Shown here in pieces: positions 11,360 to 22,700 of a stretch of 64,000 nt of DNA. This DNA comes from Hypericum androsaemum (Eukaryota; Streptophyta; Magnoliopsida; Malpighiales; Hypericaceae): positions 3,988,109 through 4,052,108 of the forward strand of contig OZ023195.1 in assembly GCA_963995505.1 (NCBI GenBank). Direction: 5' to 3'. Each line of letters starts with the position of its first letter. Position 1 is the stretch's first letter. A program made the position numbers and the translations under genes. The notes beneath the pieces were generated by a model. It made no database searches, was not told the DNA's origin, and worked only from the letters and a program-made list of their open reading frames with translations.

Positions 11360-12303
11360 GGATTTGGATTCAGGAGAACTACATAAAAATCATCCCCATG
11401 ATATGGACTAAATATGGGCCTTTAGATTTGGTCAAATTCTTTTTTTACAGATCTGATGGTCAGAATCTGTTGAGGGTATTTTCGAATTTTTATCCAAACA
11501 TACTCATTAGGATTCCACCTTTTTTCTATATAATCCCAAAAAAAAATAACCCCCACTCCTTCCCCGCCGCTGGCCCCCCCCCCCCCCCCCCCTTTTATCC
11601 TCCATCTGCCATCCACCGCGTCCAAGCTTCTCCGGGTGCTCTCCCCCGCTAGCCACCCCAAAACGACAGGCTCGAGCCCAGATCCCACGCCGTGGTGTGC
11701 TTATTTGGTCCAATACGGCTCACCTGTCTTTAGATCTTCAATCTCTCTATCTATGTCCCTTCAATTTTGTTGATCGTGGTGTGCTTATTCGTCATCGTTT
11801 AGGGTTCTCGTTATATTAGGGGTAATATCTTCTTTCGAATAAAAAAATTCTTAGATGAATGACACCAATATTAAAGTAGAATGATACTAATATCCTAGAA
11901 CGATGATACCAATATCCTAGAAGAATGAAACCAATACATTCAAATGGTATACATTTTTACTTATAATGGGATACCAATATTGGAGAAGATGAAAATCAAT
12001 ATCACGGTGGAATGAAACCAATATCATAGAAGAATGAAACCAATATCATAGTAGAATAAAACCAATATCATAGTAGAATGAAACCAATAACATAGAAGAT
12101 GAAAACCAATATCATAGTAGAATGAAACCAATAGCATAGAAGATGAAAACCAATATCCGAGAAAATGAAAACCAATATTCTCATACTTGTATTTCCATAA
12201 TTTGTATTATTTTGCTGATATATTTTTTAATTATTTTAATTATTGTATTTTCAATATTGTCACTATCCCTTTCAGTGGGGATTACCCACTGAATTTGAAC
12301 CCT
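11360..12303. mobile_element. 944-bp insertion in exon 7 of psi-B
   Basis: The insert is bounded by direct repeats ATAGAACT at 11352-11359 and 12304-12311, so it is a transposition with an 8-bp target duplication, as hAT elements make. The left end GGATTTGGATTCAGG and the inverse of the right end, GGGTTCAAATTCAGTGGG, are only weakly similar. It carries a run of about 19 C (11574-11592) and an AATGAAACCAATATCATAG minisatellite. No transposase is seen. A segment resembling its left end (GAACTACATAA...CCATGAT) recurs twice at 12395-12565. Confidence 0.6.
11845..12180. repeat. Minisatellite, about 22-bp unit with ACCAATATC core
   Basis: Roughly a dozen units of the form GAATGAAACCAATATCATAG, with variants ending in AGAAGATGAAA or AGTAGA, lie in tandem. 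The same motif forms the arrays at 13225-13336 and 13547-13800. Confidence 0.75.
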
Positions 12304-13224
12304 ATAGAACTAGCTCGGACTAACAAAGCCTATGGTACTCATTTCTATTTTGGAGGACCTGAATTTTGCAATAGATACAACTTTACTCTCTGGATTGAGT
12401 GAGAACTACATAAGATATATCTCCATGATGGGGACTCAATGTGGACCATTCGATCTTATTAAAAAAATATCTTTGAGATCTGACAGCCAAGATATATCTC
12501 CATGATGGGGACTCAATGTGGACCATTCCATGTTATTAAAAAAATATCTTTGAGATCTCACAGCCAAAAGTAAATTTCTTTGCTTCTTCGGCATTTCAGT
12601 ATTTTCACCCACAATACCCAACTAGGGTTCCCACATTTTGGCTTCCATTCCATGACCATGTAATTAAAAAAAACTCTTTTTCCTCTTCGCCTCTACCATC
12701 TCTCTCGTCCACTCCCCTGTCTCTACCGGACTCCTAGAAGCGGCGAGCCAGCGACCAGCCCAGCGACCAGCCAGCGACGAGCCTGGTTCCGCATCGGGAT
12801 CCCATTGACCACCGCCGCCAACCCAAGAAATTCATGAAGCGGGCCGAGGCGTACCACCACGACGCCGCCGTCGGTTGCTTTTAATGTGGTCTCGACTTGC
12901 GGTTTCGACTTGTCTTGCGAAAGAAGAGGCAATGGATTCTCGAAGTCTGTGTTTTCACACCGGAGTAGCCTGCATACACTTCTACTTTCTACTTGGTCTT
13001 TTCTATGCAATTATGGTGCCTGTTCACCTGCCATTCATCTTGGTCTTCTTTCTGTTTGCCTTTGTGCTGTTCCAGGTGTGGTGTCTATCGCTTCGTGATG
13101 TTTATTTTTCTATCTAACCAGATAAGCTATTAAATGGCCCGAGTCACGTAATCTCAAATTATAATTGGTGTGCATTTACAATCATGTATATGCAATAATA
13201 TTGATATGTATTATGTGTTTGTTC

Positions 13225-13800
13225 ATAATATTAGAGAAGAAGGAAACTAATATCAGAGTATAAGGAAAATAATATCCGAAAAGAAAGAAACCAATATCCG
13301 AGTATAAGGATACCAATCTCCGAGTACAAGGATACCCAGGGGCGGAGCCAGAAAATTTCGAGAGTGGGGACAATATAACTTGATAATGGTACAGATTAGT
13401 ATTCTAGTTTTAATTTTTAGATAGATTAATTTTTTTGTGGGGTCAATTTCTAATTTTAGTGGGGACATACGTTAAAAAATATACTAGTTATCAACAAAAA
13501 AAATTAAGTGGGGGCAATTAAACGTGGCTCCGCCACCGAGGATACCAATATCCGAGTAAAATGATACCAATATCACAGTAGAAGGAAACCAATATGCGAT
13601 TAGAATGATACTGATATCATAGAAGAAGGAAACCAATATCAGAGTAAAAGAACACCAATATCATAGTAGAAGGAAACCGATATCATAGAAGAATTAAACC
13701 AATGTCAGAGTAGAAGGACACCAATATCAGAATAGAAGGAAACCAATATTCGAGAAAAAGAAAACCAATATCCGAGTATAAGAATACCAATATTTTCATA
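13225..13800. repeat. ACCAATATC minisatellite, interrupted by a hAT MITE
   Basis: Tandem units of about 20-24 bp such as GAAGGAAACCAATATCAGAG and GTATAAGGATACCAATATCC run from 13225 to 13336 and resume from 13547 to 13800. The gap is a 202-bp inserted element. The unit matches the array at 11845-12180, so the two arrays share an origin. Confidence 0.75.
13337..13538. mobile_element. hAT-type MITE, 202 bp
   Basis: The termini are CAGGGGCGGAGCCA and TGGCTCCGCCACCG, imperfect inverted repeats of 14 bp. The element is flanked by a perfect 8-bp duplication AGGATACC (13329-13336 and 13539-13546). An 8-bp duplication with CAG-type ends is characteristic of hAT elements. Internal sequence includes GTGGGGACA-type words near both ends and no coding frame. 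Confidence 0.85.
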
Positions 13801-13989
13801 ATTGTATTTCCATAAATTTTATTATTTTTCATAATTGTATTATTTCGACCTAGATATAGTACTATGTATCGAAATCGGATACAGTAAAATAATTCAGTTA
13901 GATGATATACAACAACATTGGGAAGATTTCAAGAAATAAAATTAGTAGCAAGTCTTTCCAAGTTTGTTGTATTTTTGTTTGAAGTTTTT

Positions 13990-14085
13990 GGTGGGATCTT
14001 GCGATCCGTATTACAATCCTCCGATCTACGATTTTTTTATATCCAAACGATCCTAAGTAAGATCCCGATTTTGACCTTGAATTCA
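13990..14085. mobile_element. Truncated end of the AAGGTTGTCA repeat family
   Basis: GATCTTGCGATCCG to GATCCCGATTTTGACCTTGA matches the right end of the larger element at 17565-18475. Only this end is present, joined directly to psi-B sequence. It marks the left boundary of a block duplicated at 18385-19960. Confidence 0.5.
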
Positions 14086-14204
14086 TGTCAAGAAACGAAA
14101 TTAGAAGAAAAAAAATGTAGTGATGAAAAATTTCTTAAATTCTTTAAAAAATAAAATTATTGCTACGGGTGCATTTACAAGAAGTAAATAAAATAATTTA
14201 GGAT

Positions 14205-16665
14205 AAATTACTCTCAGGTTCCTCGAGTTTGATCATATCGCCTCTCGTGCCCCTTAGTGTCCAAAAATAATTTTTCCGTCCATGGGTTTGGTTTTATACT
14301 CTCGGATCCTTTGCTGACATTATTAGCCTTTTTTTGTAAAATGACTTATATGCCCTTTAAAAAATTAGTTAAAAAATAATACAGTCTTCTCTCTTTCTTC
14401 ACTCGCACCAGCCACCGACAACATCGACGACATTCTTTTCGGCGTCTCTCAGGCGAGACTTCACCACTAGCCAGATCCGGTGATGGCAATCTCAACCAAG
14501 GACAAGGTCTTTCGTCTCCTCATGCCCTCGCCCCCTATTGTATCACCCTTCACCCTCCCCTCGAGGGCTGTCGTATCACCAAATCATCTTAGGAAAATTG
14601 GGCAGCACGAAGTACGATGATCAAAAGAAGTATAATTGAAGGTTATGGAGAGAGAGAGAGAGGGGGCAGATGCTAAACATGGTGGTGGTGGATAGGGGTG
14701 AGCTTTAAACCGTAAAAAACCCGACACCGCTCCAAACCATACCGCAAAAATAGACACCACAATTTCGAAATGGTGTCGGTATGCGGTTTGACCCCGCACC
14801 GCACGTGGTCGGTACGGCGTCGGTTTGGGAATGTTACCGCACCGCACCAATTATATTAAACGACGTCATTTTATTTAAGGGTTATTTCAACCCAAAAACG
14901 ACGTCGTTTTACCAATTATATAAAACTCCTTCAGATATCTCTCTCTCTCCAGTCCCGACCTCCATTTCCCCCTTTGGCCAAATCAATCTCTTCCTCTCCG
15001 AGACCGAGAGTCGAGACAGCCGAGACAAGCCAACCATCCTCTCCCTCCGCCTTGACACCCTCCACGGTCGTGCTCCTCCATCTCTTCCTCTGTCCTCCAT
15101 GGTCGTGCTCTTCCAAACCCCTAAATTTCTGAAACCCTAAACCCCAAAACTGAAAAACCCCAACTCCGACGGCCTGCCCTCCACCGGCCTCCACTCTCTC
15201 CCTCTCTCTCTGGCGTCGTCCTCGTCCACCTCGCAGTGTCTGGTCATTTTTCTTATTAATCTTAGTTTACGTGGATTAATTGTGGGCTTTATTTTTTTCA
15301 GGGTTGATAATGGATCTGGGTTTGGTTGGTTAATTGGTTTTATTGCTCGATGCTTGTACATCCCCTGCAATTTTCTGGAATTAATTGTGGAATTTTCTGG
15401 AATAAATTTCAACTTGGTTGAGGGCTAGATTGAGTACATACAAGGAAATTTGAAGTATTGTGTGAGAGGCTGGCGAATCTGTTCTGTAATCTTATATGAA
15501 AGATTCTTTGTTGATAATTTAGGAACTGGGTATTTTCTGTTCATTTGTTTTTCCAGTCTTTGAGATCTTGTTTGAGAGTTTGTGAATTTTCTTAAAGGTT
15601 GGTTCTATTTAAAATCAAATAATTTTCTTAACCATGATACATTTAACTTCTAACTCCATTCTTTGTCATTGCAGAATTTGAAGCCGAAGATGATGACTAA
15701 AGGGGCTGCTTAGAGGATGGAACTTGTTGGCTGGAACTTGTTGAATTTAATGTTGAACTTGTTGAATTTGATGTTTAACTTGCTGGCTGGAGCTTGTCAT
15801 TGTTTTGTGGTTGTGAGCTTGGCAGCTTGCTACTGAACATGTTGAATTTGTTGAACTTGCTACCCGACTTGTTGAATTCGTAAACTTGCATTTTGTGAAC
15901 TTTGTGGGTTTATTGTTTTTATGGGCTTAATTTTTTACTGCTGAAATTTCGTGGGTGTTGTTGCTTTGTGGGCTTAATTTTTTGCCCAAAAAATTGATGG
16001 AAATAGTCATTCGTGGGTTTGTTGTTTAGTGGGCTCAAATTTGGCCCTACTGATTTGGGCCTACCAAACTTGGCCCAAATTGCGGTGTCAAACCGCACCC
16101 GCATGCACCACCCCGACGCCCCGAACATCGCGGTTTTATACAAAATCGCAAACCGCACGGTGTGCATATTACGACATTAAAAATTGCAGTGCGGTGTCAA
16201 AAATATACAGCGAAACCGCAACACCGCACCGAACTCACTCCTAGTGGTGGAGAGGGAGACTGCGAATGAGTTGGTGGTTTTCGCCGCCATGAACTTACCA
16301 TTTCGCCATGAACTTGAGTAATTTGGATCTCAATTACATTTCTAAGTTATAGATCTATATCTACAAATTATTTTTTTTAAAGAGAAAGTGAGTTTAGTCT
16401 ATTTTTTCAAGTCCGCCGGAGAAGATTTCCGGAAGTTAGTGTTCACCGGAAAAGATGATAGGAGAAGATGACTGGAGACTTGGGTTGGCCGGACAAGGGT
16501 ATAAAAGTCATTTCAAATATAAAATATAATAAAATAGCATATGACGTCAGCGAGAGATCTGAGAGTAAAAAAATAAACACATGGGACGGAAAATCATTTC
16601 TAAAAAATTAGGGACGCAAGAGACGATATGACCAAATCCCTGGGGCATAAGAGTAATTTGCCAAG
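14205..16665. mobile_element. Long-TIR non-autonomous element, copy 1, containing a nested hAT element
   Basis: The left end GGATAAATTACTCTCAGG and following GATCATATCGCCTCTCGTGC are mirrored at the right end by GACGATATGACCAAATCC and GAGTAATTTGCC, an inverted arm of about 50 bp or more. The centre has CT-rich sequence and GGATCTCAATTACATTTC but no transposase. Removing the hAT insertion at 14693-16243 gives about 0.9 kb, almost identical to the copy at 18590-19465. It lies upstream of the psi-C promoter region. Confidence 0.65.
14693..16243. mobile_element. Non-autonomous hAT-like element, 1551 bp
   Basis: The ends TAGGGGTGAGC and (inverse of) TAGGAGTGAGT form imperfect terminal repeats. 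The element is flanked by perfect 8-bp duplications GTGGTGGA (14685-14692 and 16244-16251). The duplicated block has the empty site GGTGGCGGTGGAGAGGG near 19056-19072. Subterminal GCGGTG/CACCGC-rich motifs (for example AAACCGCACC and CCGCACCGCAC) occur at both ends, as hAT transposases often bind such repeats. Internal open frames (for example 14781-15140) do not resemble a transposase, so mobility would need a helper. Confidence 0.85.
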
Positions 16666-16779
16666 CAAATTATATTCTAGGACTTTTACATGCCTTATTA
16701 TAGTTTCGCCTTTTTTGGGACCTATTTAATAGAAAATTAATTAACGAAATTAATATTCCTGAGAACCATTATATAGCCT

Positions 16780-16978
16780 GCTAAAATATAAAACTCCATA
16801 TATATCCATGCTTTTATTATTATTAATTCAGGGTCTTATTACTCATTTTAAAAACTCCATATATATCCATGTTATTATTATTATTAATTCGGGGTCTTAT
16901 TACTCATTTTAAAAACTCCATATATATCCATGTTATTATTATTATTAATTCGGGGTCTTATTACTCATTTTTAAAACT
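16780..16978 (+). repeat. Three tandem 60-bp repeats upstream of psi-C
   Basis: Three copies of a unit containing AAAACTCCATATATATCCATG and GGGGTCTTATTACTCATTTT (first 20 bases considered in each case) lie end to end just before the exon-1 relic. Gene D has two copies (19583-19708) and genes G and H one. Repeat number therefore varies in the proximal promoter of D-type copies. Confidence 0.75.
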
Positions 16979-17038
16979 TCAACTTATACCTATTTATTAT
17001 GATTTGCGAAAACTAGGTTTTGCCTACGCATAAAAAAC

Positions 17039-17212
17039 ATGGCTTCCATTGCAACTGTTCTTTTGTACCTTCTTCTTATTGTCTCTTTAAATTGCCATGT
17101 CTCTTCCTTGGAAACCAACCAAACTTTTGAACCATTGAACGAGATGCAAAAGATGAAGATGATAAAAGAGTATCTCCAAAACATTAACAAGCATATAAAG
17201 AAGACTATAACG
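17039..17212 (+). pseudogene. psi-C: isolated exon 1 of a D-type neprosin gene
   Basis: The 58 codons read MASIATVLLYLLLIVSLNCH and onward, and are nearly identical to exon 1 of D, with one visible difference (KHIKK for KHVKK) before the donor site ACG/GTATTT. About 65 bp into the intron, similarity to gene D ends (near 17265) and the sequence changes to upstream-type sequence starting ATAGGACCCGACAAGG. No further exons follow before gene D. It arose with the tandem duplication of the 13990-17265 block and could express at most a signal peptide plus part of the propeptide. Confidence 0.9.
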
Positions 17213-17269
17213 GTATTTTAATTCTACCTTTTTTATTTCTCTTACTTTGATTTATATTTTAGTTAATCA

Positions 17270-17564
17270 CCTTCTATAATAGGACCCGACAAGGTGTTCC
17301 ATTGCTCATGTTTCCTATTTAATAATTTTTGTAATCACTCATTTGCAAGTTTGCTCCTATGTAATTTTGGTATTTTAAGTTTGCCCCTTTTAGTGCGTAG
17401 CCCATTTAATTTGTCTATGTGGTGTTGCCAAGTCTTATTCTGAACTCAATCCGAGTTCGCAAAATCTTTACATGCTTCTAATAAATATTAACTTGGTAAA
17501 AAATAGAACTCTATATATAGTCATATTTTCATTATCGTTAATTCTAAACTTTATTAGTCATTTC
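17270..17564. repeat. Neprosin upstream block (shared with G and H)
   Basis: The segment from GGACCCGACAAGGTG through TTAGTCATTTCA recurs at about 37010-37325 upstream of gene G and at 56215-56515 upstream of H. It represents distal 5' flanking sequence of D-type units and shows that each unit duplicated with its upstream DNA. No gene is seen. Confidence 0.6.
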
Positions 17565-18475
17565 AAGGTTGTCAGGATCGCGATTATAATCATAAGATTG
17601 TACGATTTTACGAGTCGCCATTGCTCCACTATACTGGATCAAATGCAATATCTTAATGTTGAACGGATCGGTGGGATCGTCGAGCATAATCGTGAGATCT
17701 GCGATTAAAATCACAAAAAAAATTTCAACTAATTTTCTCGATGTACCTGCGAGAGATTTAGTGAATATTTTTTGTATTTTTTTAAATTATATTTGGTGTT
17801 TCTTAGAAATTTTTTGATTATTTTAAATATACGTGGTATTTCTTTAATAGTTTAAATCAGTGTAACCCTAACCCTAATAGTGTGCACTATAAATATAAGG
17901 TTTTTGGCCGTATTCTAAAAGAAAAATAAGAAAGAATTAAATAAGATCGAGAGAGGGATCATCGAATACGACGTAAATCGGTCTCCGTCTTTGGTTCTTG
18001 TGATTTTGTAATCTAAGTGAATATTTTAATGAACTTCATCGCATGATTTAATAGAGCACTATTTTTGTACTGCTTACTAAGATTACGATCATTTTGTTCA
18101 TGGTTTTGTAGTTCTACGATAGGAATTAAATAATGCTTGTGTACAATAGGAATTAAATAATACCCAAAGTAGGAGGTGAAGATCGTATGAAGGAAGATGC
18201 TGAGTTCGATGAGCAGACTGACTTGAATGCTTTGTTGAATTAAAGTTTTTTAGATGATGTTTGAGAAAATTATGTTTTTAGATGATGTTTGAGACAATGA
18301 GTGTTTATGATTTATGATTAAATTAATAAAAGTTGATGTTAAGTTTATTTTTCTTAGTTATTTCTATAATTTTGTCTATTTGGTAGAATCTTGCGATCCG
18401 GATTACAATCCTCCGATCTACGATTTTTCTATACCCAAACGATCCTAAGTAAGATCCCGATTTTGACCTTGATTT
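17565..18475. mobile_element. Insertion with AAGGTTGTCA / TGACCTTGA ends
   Basis: Upstream of G, TTAGTCATTTCA is followed directly by TGTCAAGAAACG. Here about 0.9 kb is inserted between them, beginning AGGTTGTCAGGATCGCGATT and ending GATCCCGATTTTGACCTTGA, which are roughly inverse of each other. The interior includes an untranslated region and short open frames without recognisable domains. Fragments of the same family are at 13990-14085 and, inverted, at 25735-25862. Superfamily is uncertain. Confidence 0.55.
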
Positions 18476-18589
18476 CATGTCAAGAAACGAAATTAGAAGA
18501 AAAAAAATGTAGTGATGAAAAATTTCTTAAATCCTTTAAAAAATAAAATTATTGCTACAGGTTCATTTACAAGAAGTAAATAAAATAAT

Positions 18590-19465
18590 TTAGGGTAAAT
18601 TACTCTGAGGTTCCTCGAGTTTGATCATATCGGCTCTCGTGCCCCTTAGTTTTCAAAAATAATTTTCCCATCCATGTGTTCGATTTTATACTCTCGGATC
18701 CTTCGCTGACATTATCAGTCTTTTTCTTGTAAAATGACTTATATGCCTTTTAAAAAATAAATTAAAAAATAATAAAGTCTTCTCTCTTTCTTCACTCACA
18801 CCAGCCACCGACAACATCGGCGTCTCTCAGGCGAGACTTCACCACTAGCCAGATCCGGTGATGGCAATCTCAACCAAGGACAAGGTCTTCCATCTCCTCA
18901 TGCCCTCGCCCCCCTACTGTATCACCCTTCACCCTCCCCTCGAGGACAGTCGTATCACCAAATCATCTTAGGAAAATCGGGCAGCACAAAATGCGACGAT
19001 CAAAAGAAGTACAATTGAAGGTTATGGAGAGAGAGAGGGGGCAGACGCTAAACATGGTGGCGGTGGAGAGGGAGACTGCGAATGAGTTGGTGGTTTTTGC
19101 CGCCATGAACTTGAGTAATTTGGATCTCAATTACATTTCTAAGCCATAGATCTATATCTACAAATTATTTTTTTGAAGAGAAAGTGAGTTTAGTCTATTT
19201 TTTCAAGTTCGCCGGAGAAGATTTTCGGAAGTTAGTGTTCACCGGAAAAGATGATAGGAGAAGATGACCGGCGACTTGGGTTGACCGGATAAGGGTATAA
19301 AAGTCATTTCAAATATAAAATATAATAAAATGGCATATGACATAAGGGAGAGATCTGAGAGTAAAAAAATAAACACATGGGACGGAAAATCATTTCTAAA
19401 AAATTAGGGATGCAAGAGACGATATGACCAAATTCCTGGGGCATAAGAGTAATTTGCCAAGCAAA
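18590..19465. mobile_element. Long-TIR non-autonomous element, copy 2
   Basis: This is the paralogue of 14205-16665 without the nested hAT element. Ends GGTAAATTACTCTGAGG and GAGTAATTTGCC with inverted internal words GATCATATCGGCTCTCGTGC and GACGATATGACCAAATTCC. No transposase is seen. It lies about 300 bp upstream of gene D. Confidence 0.6.
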
Positions 19466-19773
19466 TTATATTCTAGGACTTTTACATGCCTTATTATAGT
19501 TTCGCCTTTTTTGGGACCTATTTAATAGAAAATTAATTAATGAAATTAATATTCCCGAGAACCATTATATAGCCTGCTAAAATATAAAACTCCATATATA
19601 TCCATGTTTTTATTATTATTAATTCGGGGTCTTATTACTCATTTTAAAAACTCCATATATATCCATGTTTTTATTATTATTAATTCGGGGTCTTATTACT
19701 CATTTTTAAAACTTCAATTTATACCTATTTATTATGATTTGCGAAAACTAGGTTTTGCCTACATATCAAAAAC

Positions 19774-22700
19774 ATGGCTTCCATTGCAACTGTTCTTTTG
19801 TACCTTCTTCTTATTGTCTCTTTAAATTGCCATGTCTCTTCCTTGGAAACCAACCAAACTTTTGAACCATTGAACGAGATGCAAAAGATGAAGATGATAA
19901 AAGAGTATCTCCAAAACATTAACAAGCATGTAAAGAAGACTATAACGGTATTTTAGTTCTACCTTTCTTTATTTCTCTTACTTTGATTTATATTTTAGGA
20001 CCATCGTCTTTTTCTTGACTAAATTTTTATATGATTGTTTTCATATGCAGAGTCTTGACGGTGATATTATAGATTGCGTTTTATTTCACAAACAACTGGC
20101 CTTCTACCATCCTTTATTTAAAAAAAAGATACCAATGGTAGTAACATTTTTTATAATTTCAAGTGGTTTAAATGGATGCAAATTTTGATTTATATGTATG
20201 ATGTAATTGAATTTTGAATATTTATTGGATTTTTCTTATACTAACAAATATTAGGAGCCTCCCAAAAGAACGACTGAGCTTCATTCCACACGCGAAATAA
20301 TTGAAAATTTTCAGTCGTGGAACACAAATGGTGAAAAATGCCCACAAGCAACAATTCCAATTAAAAGATCAACAGAAGAAAATTTTATAAGAGCACGTGC
20401 GAAATTTATAAGAAGTATCGACGATGAGGTTAGTTCAAATGTTGTTATGGGGTGTTCTTTTCAAGACAATGCTATGCCATTTTGATAATATTTGTTACTA
20501 TTCATTTCTCTCGTGAAAGGTAATAAATTCATCTGTTTATAAAATAGTTTATTTTTTCCTTAAAATTTGTTCTTGCATTTTCACTTCCTACCTTTTTTTA
20601 CTTTCTAGTTAATACTCGTGCAGTTATTTGAAACCCACGTTTGGTGAATTTGTAAAGACAAAATTTGTATATAGAAAAATACAATGATGAATAAGAAATG
20701 ATAGAAATATATTTTTAAATAATTTATTTCATATGAAGGTAATAATAAAATAGATACGAATATCACCATTTAATTTTATGGTGGTCCTTCTATACTTAAT
20801 CATTTGGTGACTTGGTATATATCCACCAATCTTCAATTACCAACTAGATTTGTATCAAACTAATTAATTACATGATTAGGATATGTAATTATGTAAACAA
20901 AATCAAGCTATTATGATTAAAAGTAAATTATTTTCTAAATAAAGTATTCTATTTTAAGAAAATAGAGCTAACCCATTAATGAAAATAATATGTTCAATTT
21001 TTGTTATATTTTAAATTTTAATAAGTATAATTTATTTACAGTAAACCATATTTATACTGGAGTAGCAAGGAATTTTTTAAATAAGTATAGTTTATTTACT
21101 AAAAAATAAAACAACATCGATAGTACAAGGAATTTTATACTTTATTTACTAAAAAACTAAAATAAAATCGATAGCATAAGAAATTTTTGGTAAAATAAAG
21201 TATACTTTATTACTAAAAAACGAAAACAACATCGAAACCATAAGAAGTTTATGCTAAAAGTATATTTTATTTACTAAAAAAATTATAAACATCGATAAAC
21301 ACTATTAGAGTCTTGCTACACTTGTGTAAATATGATTTTTCTAAATAAAAAAATTTATAAACATCGATAAACACTATTAGAGTCTTGCTACACTTGTGTA
21401 AATATGATTTTTGAGAAATAAAGTATACTTATTAAAAAAATCTTTGCGCTATTTATTAAACTTGATCGATACTACTTTTAGTTTTTTTAAGGAAAATTAA
21501 AATAGAACAAAATTTGAACATATTGTTTTCATTAATGGCATAGTTCTATGTTATTGAAATACAAAACTTTGCTTAAAAAAATAGTTTTTTTTACCTATTT
21601 CATAATAATGGCTTGATTTTATTTTCATAATTATATATTCTAGTCATCTAATTAATTAGGTTGTCCCAAATTTATTTGGCAATTGTAGATTGGTGGATAT
21701 ATACCGAATCATTCATTGACTTTGTATGGAGTGACCACCATAAAATTTTTTATGCACCGGTAAAGTCTTGAAGTAACAAAGCAAGACAACACTTTGTTCT
21801 ACATTTTTTAAAATAAATCATGGACTTTATTAAACAAAATAAAAGAAAAATAGTGTAAGACCATCCGAACCCCAAGATGGAACTCCCAAACTTAATCTAT
21901 CCTACAAACGGGTAGTCAAGAGCCACATAATTTCATCAATGATGTGAACTGCTACTAATCCTCAAACCTAAATGGGACTCTCAAAGTCAAGCTATCCTAC
22001 AAGCGTGTAGTCAAGCTATCCTACAAGCGTGTAGTCAAGAGCCATCTAATCTCATCAATAGTGTGCGTTAAGAAGATTATTAACTTTCCTTCTCTTAATT
22101 ACATACAGTTGTACCTTAATTTCTCAAAAATATTTTCCAATCAAATTAAAGGACATTTTATATTTTTTTTACTATTTTGTTACAGCATGCAGTTGTATTT
22201 GCTCCTTCGGGTAGATACTTTGGAGCAAAAGCATCTCTCAGCCTTTGGACACCTCAAATCGCTGACCCACGCGAGTTCAGCTTATCACAAATTTGGGTAT
22301 CAGCTGGCAAACATGGCGTTGATCTTAACACTATTGAAGTTGGTTGGCATGTAAGTAGTTACATATTTTGCTGAACTCTATATAAAATTGTCAATAGCAT
22401 ATTGGATTGATACGTTTCTCTTAGATTCAGCTTTTTGAAGAATCAATATTGACATCAAAATGGGCGGATTATAAGCAATTGAACAATTAATTAAATGGAG
22501 TCAGACTATTTTCGGTAGAGAAATAAATAACATGAGTTGATGCCCCTAAAATTTCCGTTATTAGCCCAAATAGAATTTGACAGACAAGTAAAAAAAATTA
22601 GGACAAATCAGTACATTTTTCAAATTGCAACAACAAATTGATATATTTTTTTAAATTACAAAACTACACGAAATAATTAAGCAACGCGTAACAATATCTC

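Larger units (their letters stand above)
12389..13855. other. Insertion material between the last codons and the 3' UTR of psi-B
   Basis: A 75-bp segment containing CTCCATGATGGGGACTCAAT is duplicated in tandem (about 12415-12490 and 12490-12565). A GC-rich patch at 12660-12900 has open frames on both strands but no recognised protein. Minisatellite arrays follow. The segment is foreign to the neprosin gene because gene A has no equivalent between its stop codon and 3' UTR. Confidence 0.5.
11226..13985 (+). pseudogene. psi-B: relic of the 3' end of an A-type neprosin gene
   Basis: Only the last exon and 3' UTR survive, in three pieces. 11226-11359 encodes [19 protein letters not shown] and NCYNIEL, closest to gene A. 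12304-12388 encodes [16 protein letters not shown], the C-terminus. About 13856-13985 matches the gene A 3' UTR (GATGATATACAACA, AAGAAATAAAATTAGTAGCA). The first gap is a 944-bp insertion with target duplication ATAGAACT; the second gap is about 1.45 kb of transposon and minisatellite. There is no upstream exon, so the copy cannot encode a peptidase. Confidence 0.85.

Noticed and set aside
11845..13800. Regularly spaced repeats resembling a CRISPR array
   Set aside because: Units are directly adjacent and variable, without unique spacers of constant length, and the genome is clearly plant. They are minisatellites.
14781..15140. 119-codon open frame inside the 1551-bp hAT element as a possible transposase
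   Set aside because: It shows no hAT dimerisation or RNase-H-like blocks, and open frames on the opposite strand overlap it. The element is best seen as non-autonomous.
17472..17708. 78-codon open frame in the psi-C to D interval
   Set aside because: It straddles the boundary of an inserted repeat and has no recognisable domain or conserved copy in the G and H upstream blocks.
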